Source: Hydrogenophaga pseudoflava NBRC 102511 (GTDB lineage: Bacteria > Pseudomonadota > Gammaproteobacteria > Burkholderiales > Burkholderiaceae_C). Taken from it: a stretch of 64,000 bases of DNA. The stretch lies in NCBI RefSeq assembly GCF_001592285.1, contig NZ_BCWQ01000012.1, positions 110,773-174,772 on the forward strand, given 5' to 3'. How positions within the stretch are numbered: the first letter of the stretch is position 1; each line of letters starts with the position of its first letter. The notes under the pieces were generated by a model that had not been told where the DNA came from, searched no databases, and worked only from the letters and a program-made list of their open reading frames with translations. This document shows positions 63,968 through 64,000 of the stretch, one piece after another. Both the position numbers and the translations under genes were made by a program.

Positions 63968-64000
63968 GGTTGTTCAGCAGTACACGTTTGCCTGGTTGAG

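Overview
The window is GC-rich (about two thirds G+C by eye), densely coded chromosome with no phage, insertion sequence, CRISPR array or tRNA that I could recognise. Gene content and order (rpsP-rimM-trmD-rplS; orn beside an M48 protease and rsgA; a glutaryl-CoA dehydrogenase divergent from a LysR gene; a pcm/rhodanese/tolC string beside waaA; a two-copy GC-rich intergenic repeat) suggest a betaproteobacterium of the Burkholderiales, most like Comamonadaceae (Hydrogenophaga/Acidovorax-like). The family assignment is inference; the Gram-negative nature is clear from lipopolysaccharide (LPS), TolC and RND genes.

Layout. (a) 1-5.3 kb: envelope genes: the 3' part of an O-antigen ligase, a Kdo transferase fused to a Kdo kinase, a small glycosyltransferase and TolC. 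(b) 5.4-11.5 kb: rhodanese, isoaspartyl methyltransferase and a TetR-controlled RND efflux operon with a perfect inverted-repeat operator. (c) 11.5-15.4 kb: a DUF2239 gene preceded by twin TTACCCGGGTAA palindromes, and an AceE-type 2-oxoacid dehydrogenase divergent from an Lrp-type regulator. (d) 15.4-24 kb: housekeeping and small metabolic genes (K+/H+ antiporter, MAPEG, VOC, methyltransferase, DUF2267, GNAT, GcdH, LysR, MsrA, EamA). (e) 24-30 kb: a zinc-homeostasis island, with znuCBA on the minus strand and zur plus a MacB/LolD-like ABC module, a tiny Cys/His secreted protein and a DUF3299 secreted protein on the plus strand. (f) 30-43 kb: conserved core: AEC transporter, rpsP-rimM-trmD-rplS, NUDIX, CobD-like, rsgA, M48 protease, orn, Pit/DUF47 phosphate transport and a DEAD-box helicase with a long structured leader. 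(g) 43-64 kb: a 14-gene polysaccharide cluster, all on the minus strand, running from manC to an acyltransferase.

How the genes fit together. The right-hand cluster makes GDP-mannose (ManC), then GDP-4-keto-6-deoxymannose (Gmd), then probably GDP-D-rhamnose (Rmd). In parallel a CapD/WbpM-type dehydratase and a C4-reductase-like enzyme should supply UDP-QuiNAc or UDP-FucNAc to a small PglC-like phosphoglycosyl transferase, which starts the chain. Four large glycosyltransferases, two of them tandem GT-A fusions, extend it. A DPM1/GtrB-like enzyme and an adjacent GT-C protein probably decorate it from a lipid-linked sugar in the periplasm, and an acyltransferase-SGNH protein should O-acetylate it. 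No flippase, polymerase or ABC exporter for this glycan lies in the window. The most promising less-described features are the WaaA-KdkA fusion, the zinc island with its small Cys/His protein, the DUF2239 gene with twin palindromes, and the glycosyltransferase fusion with a degenerate first domain.
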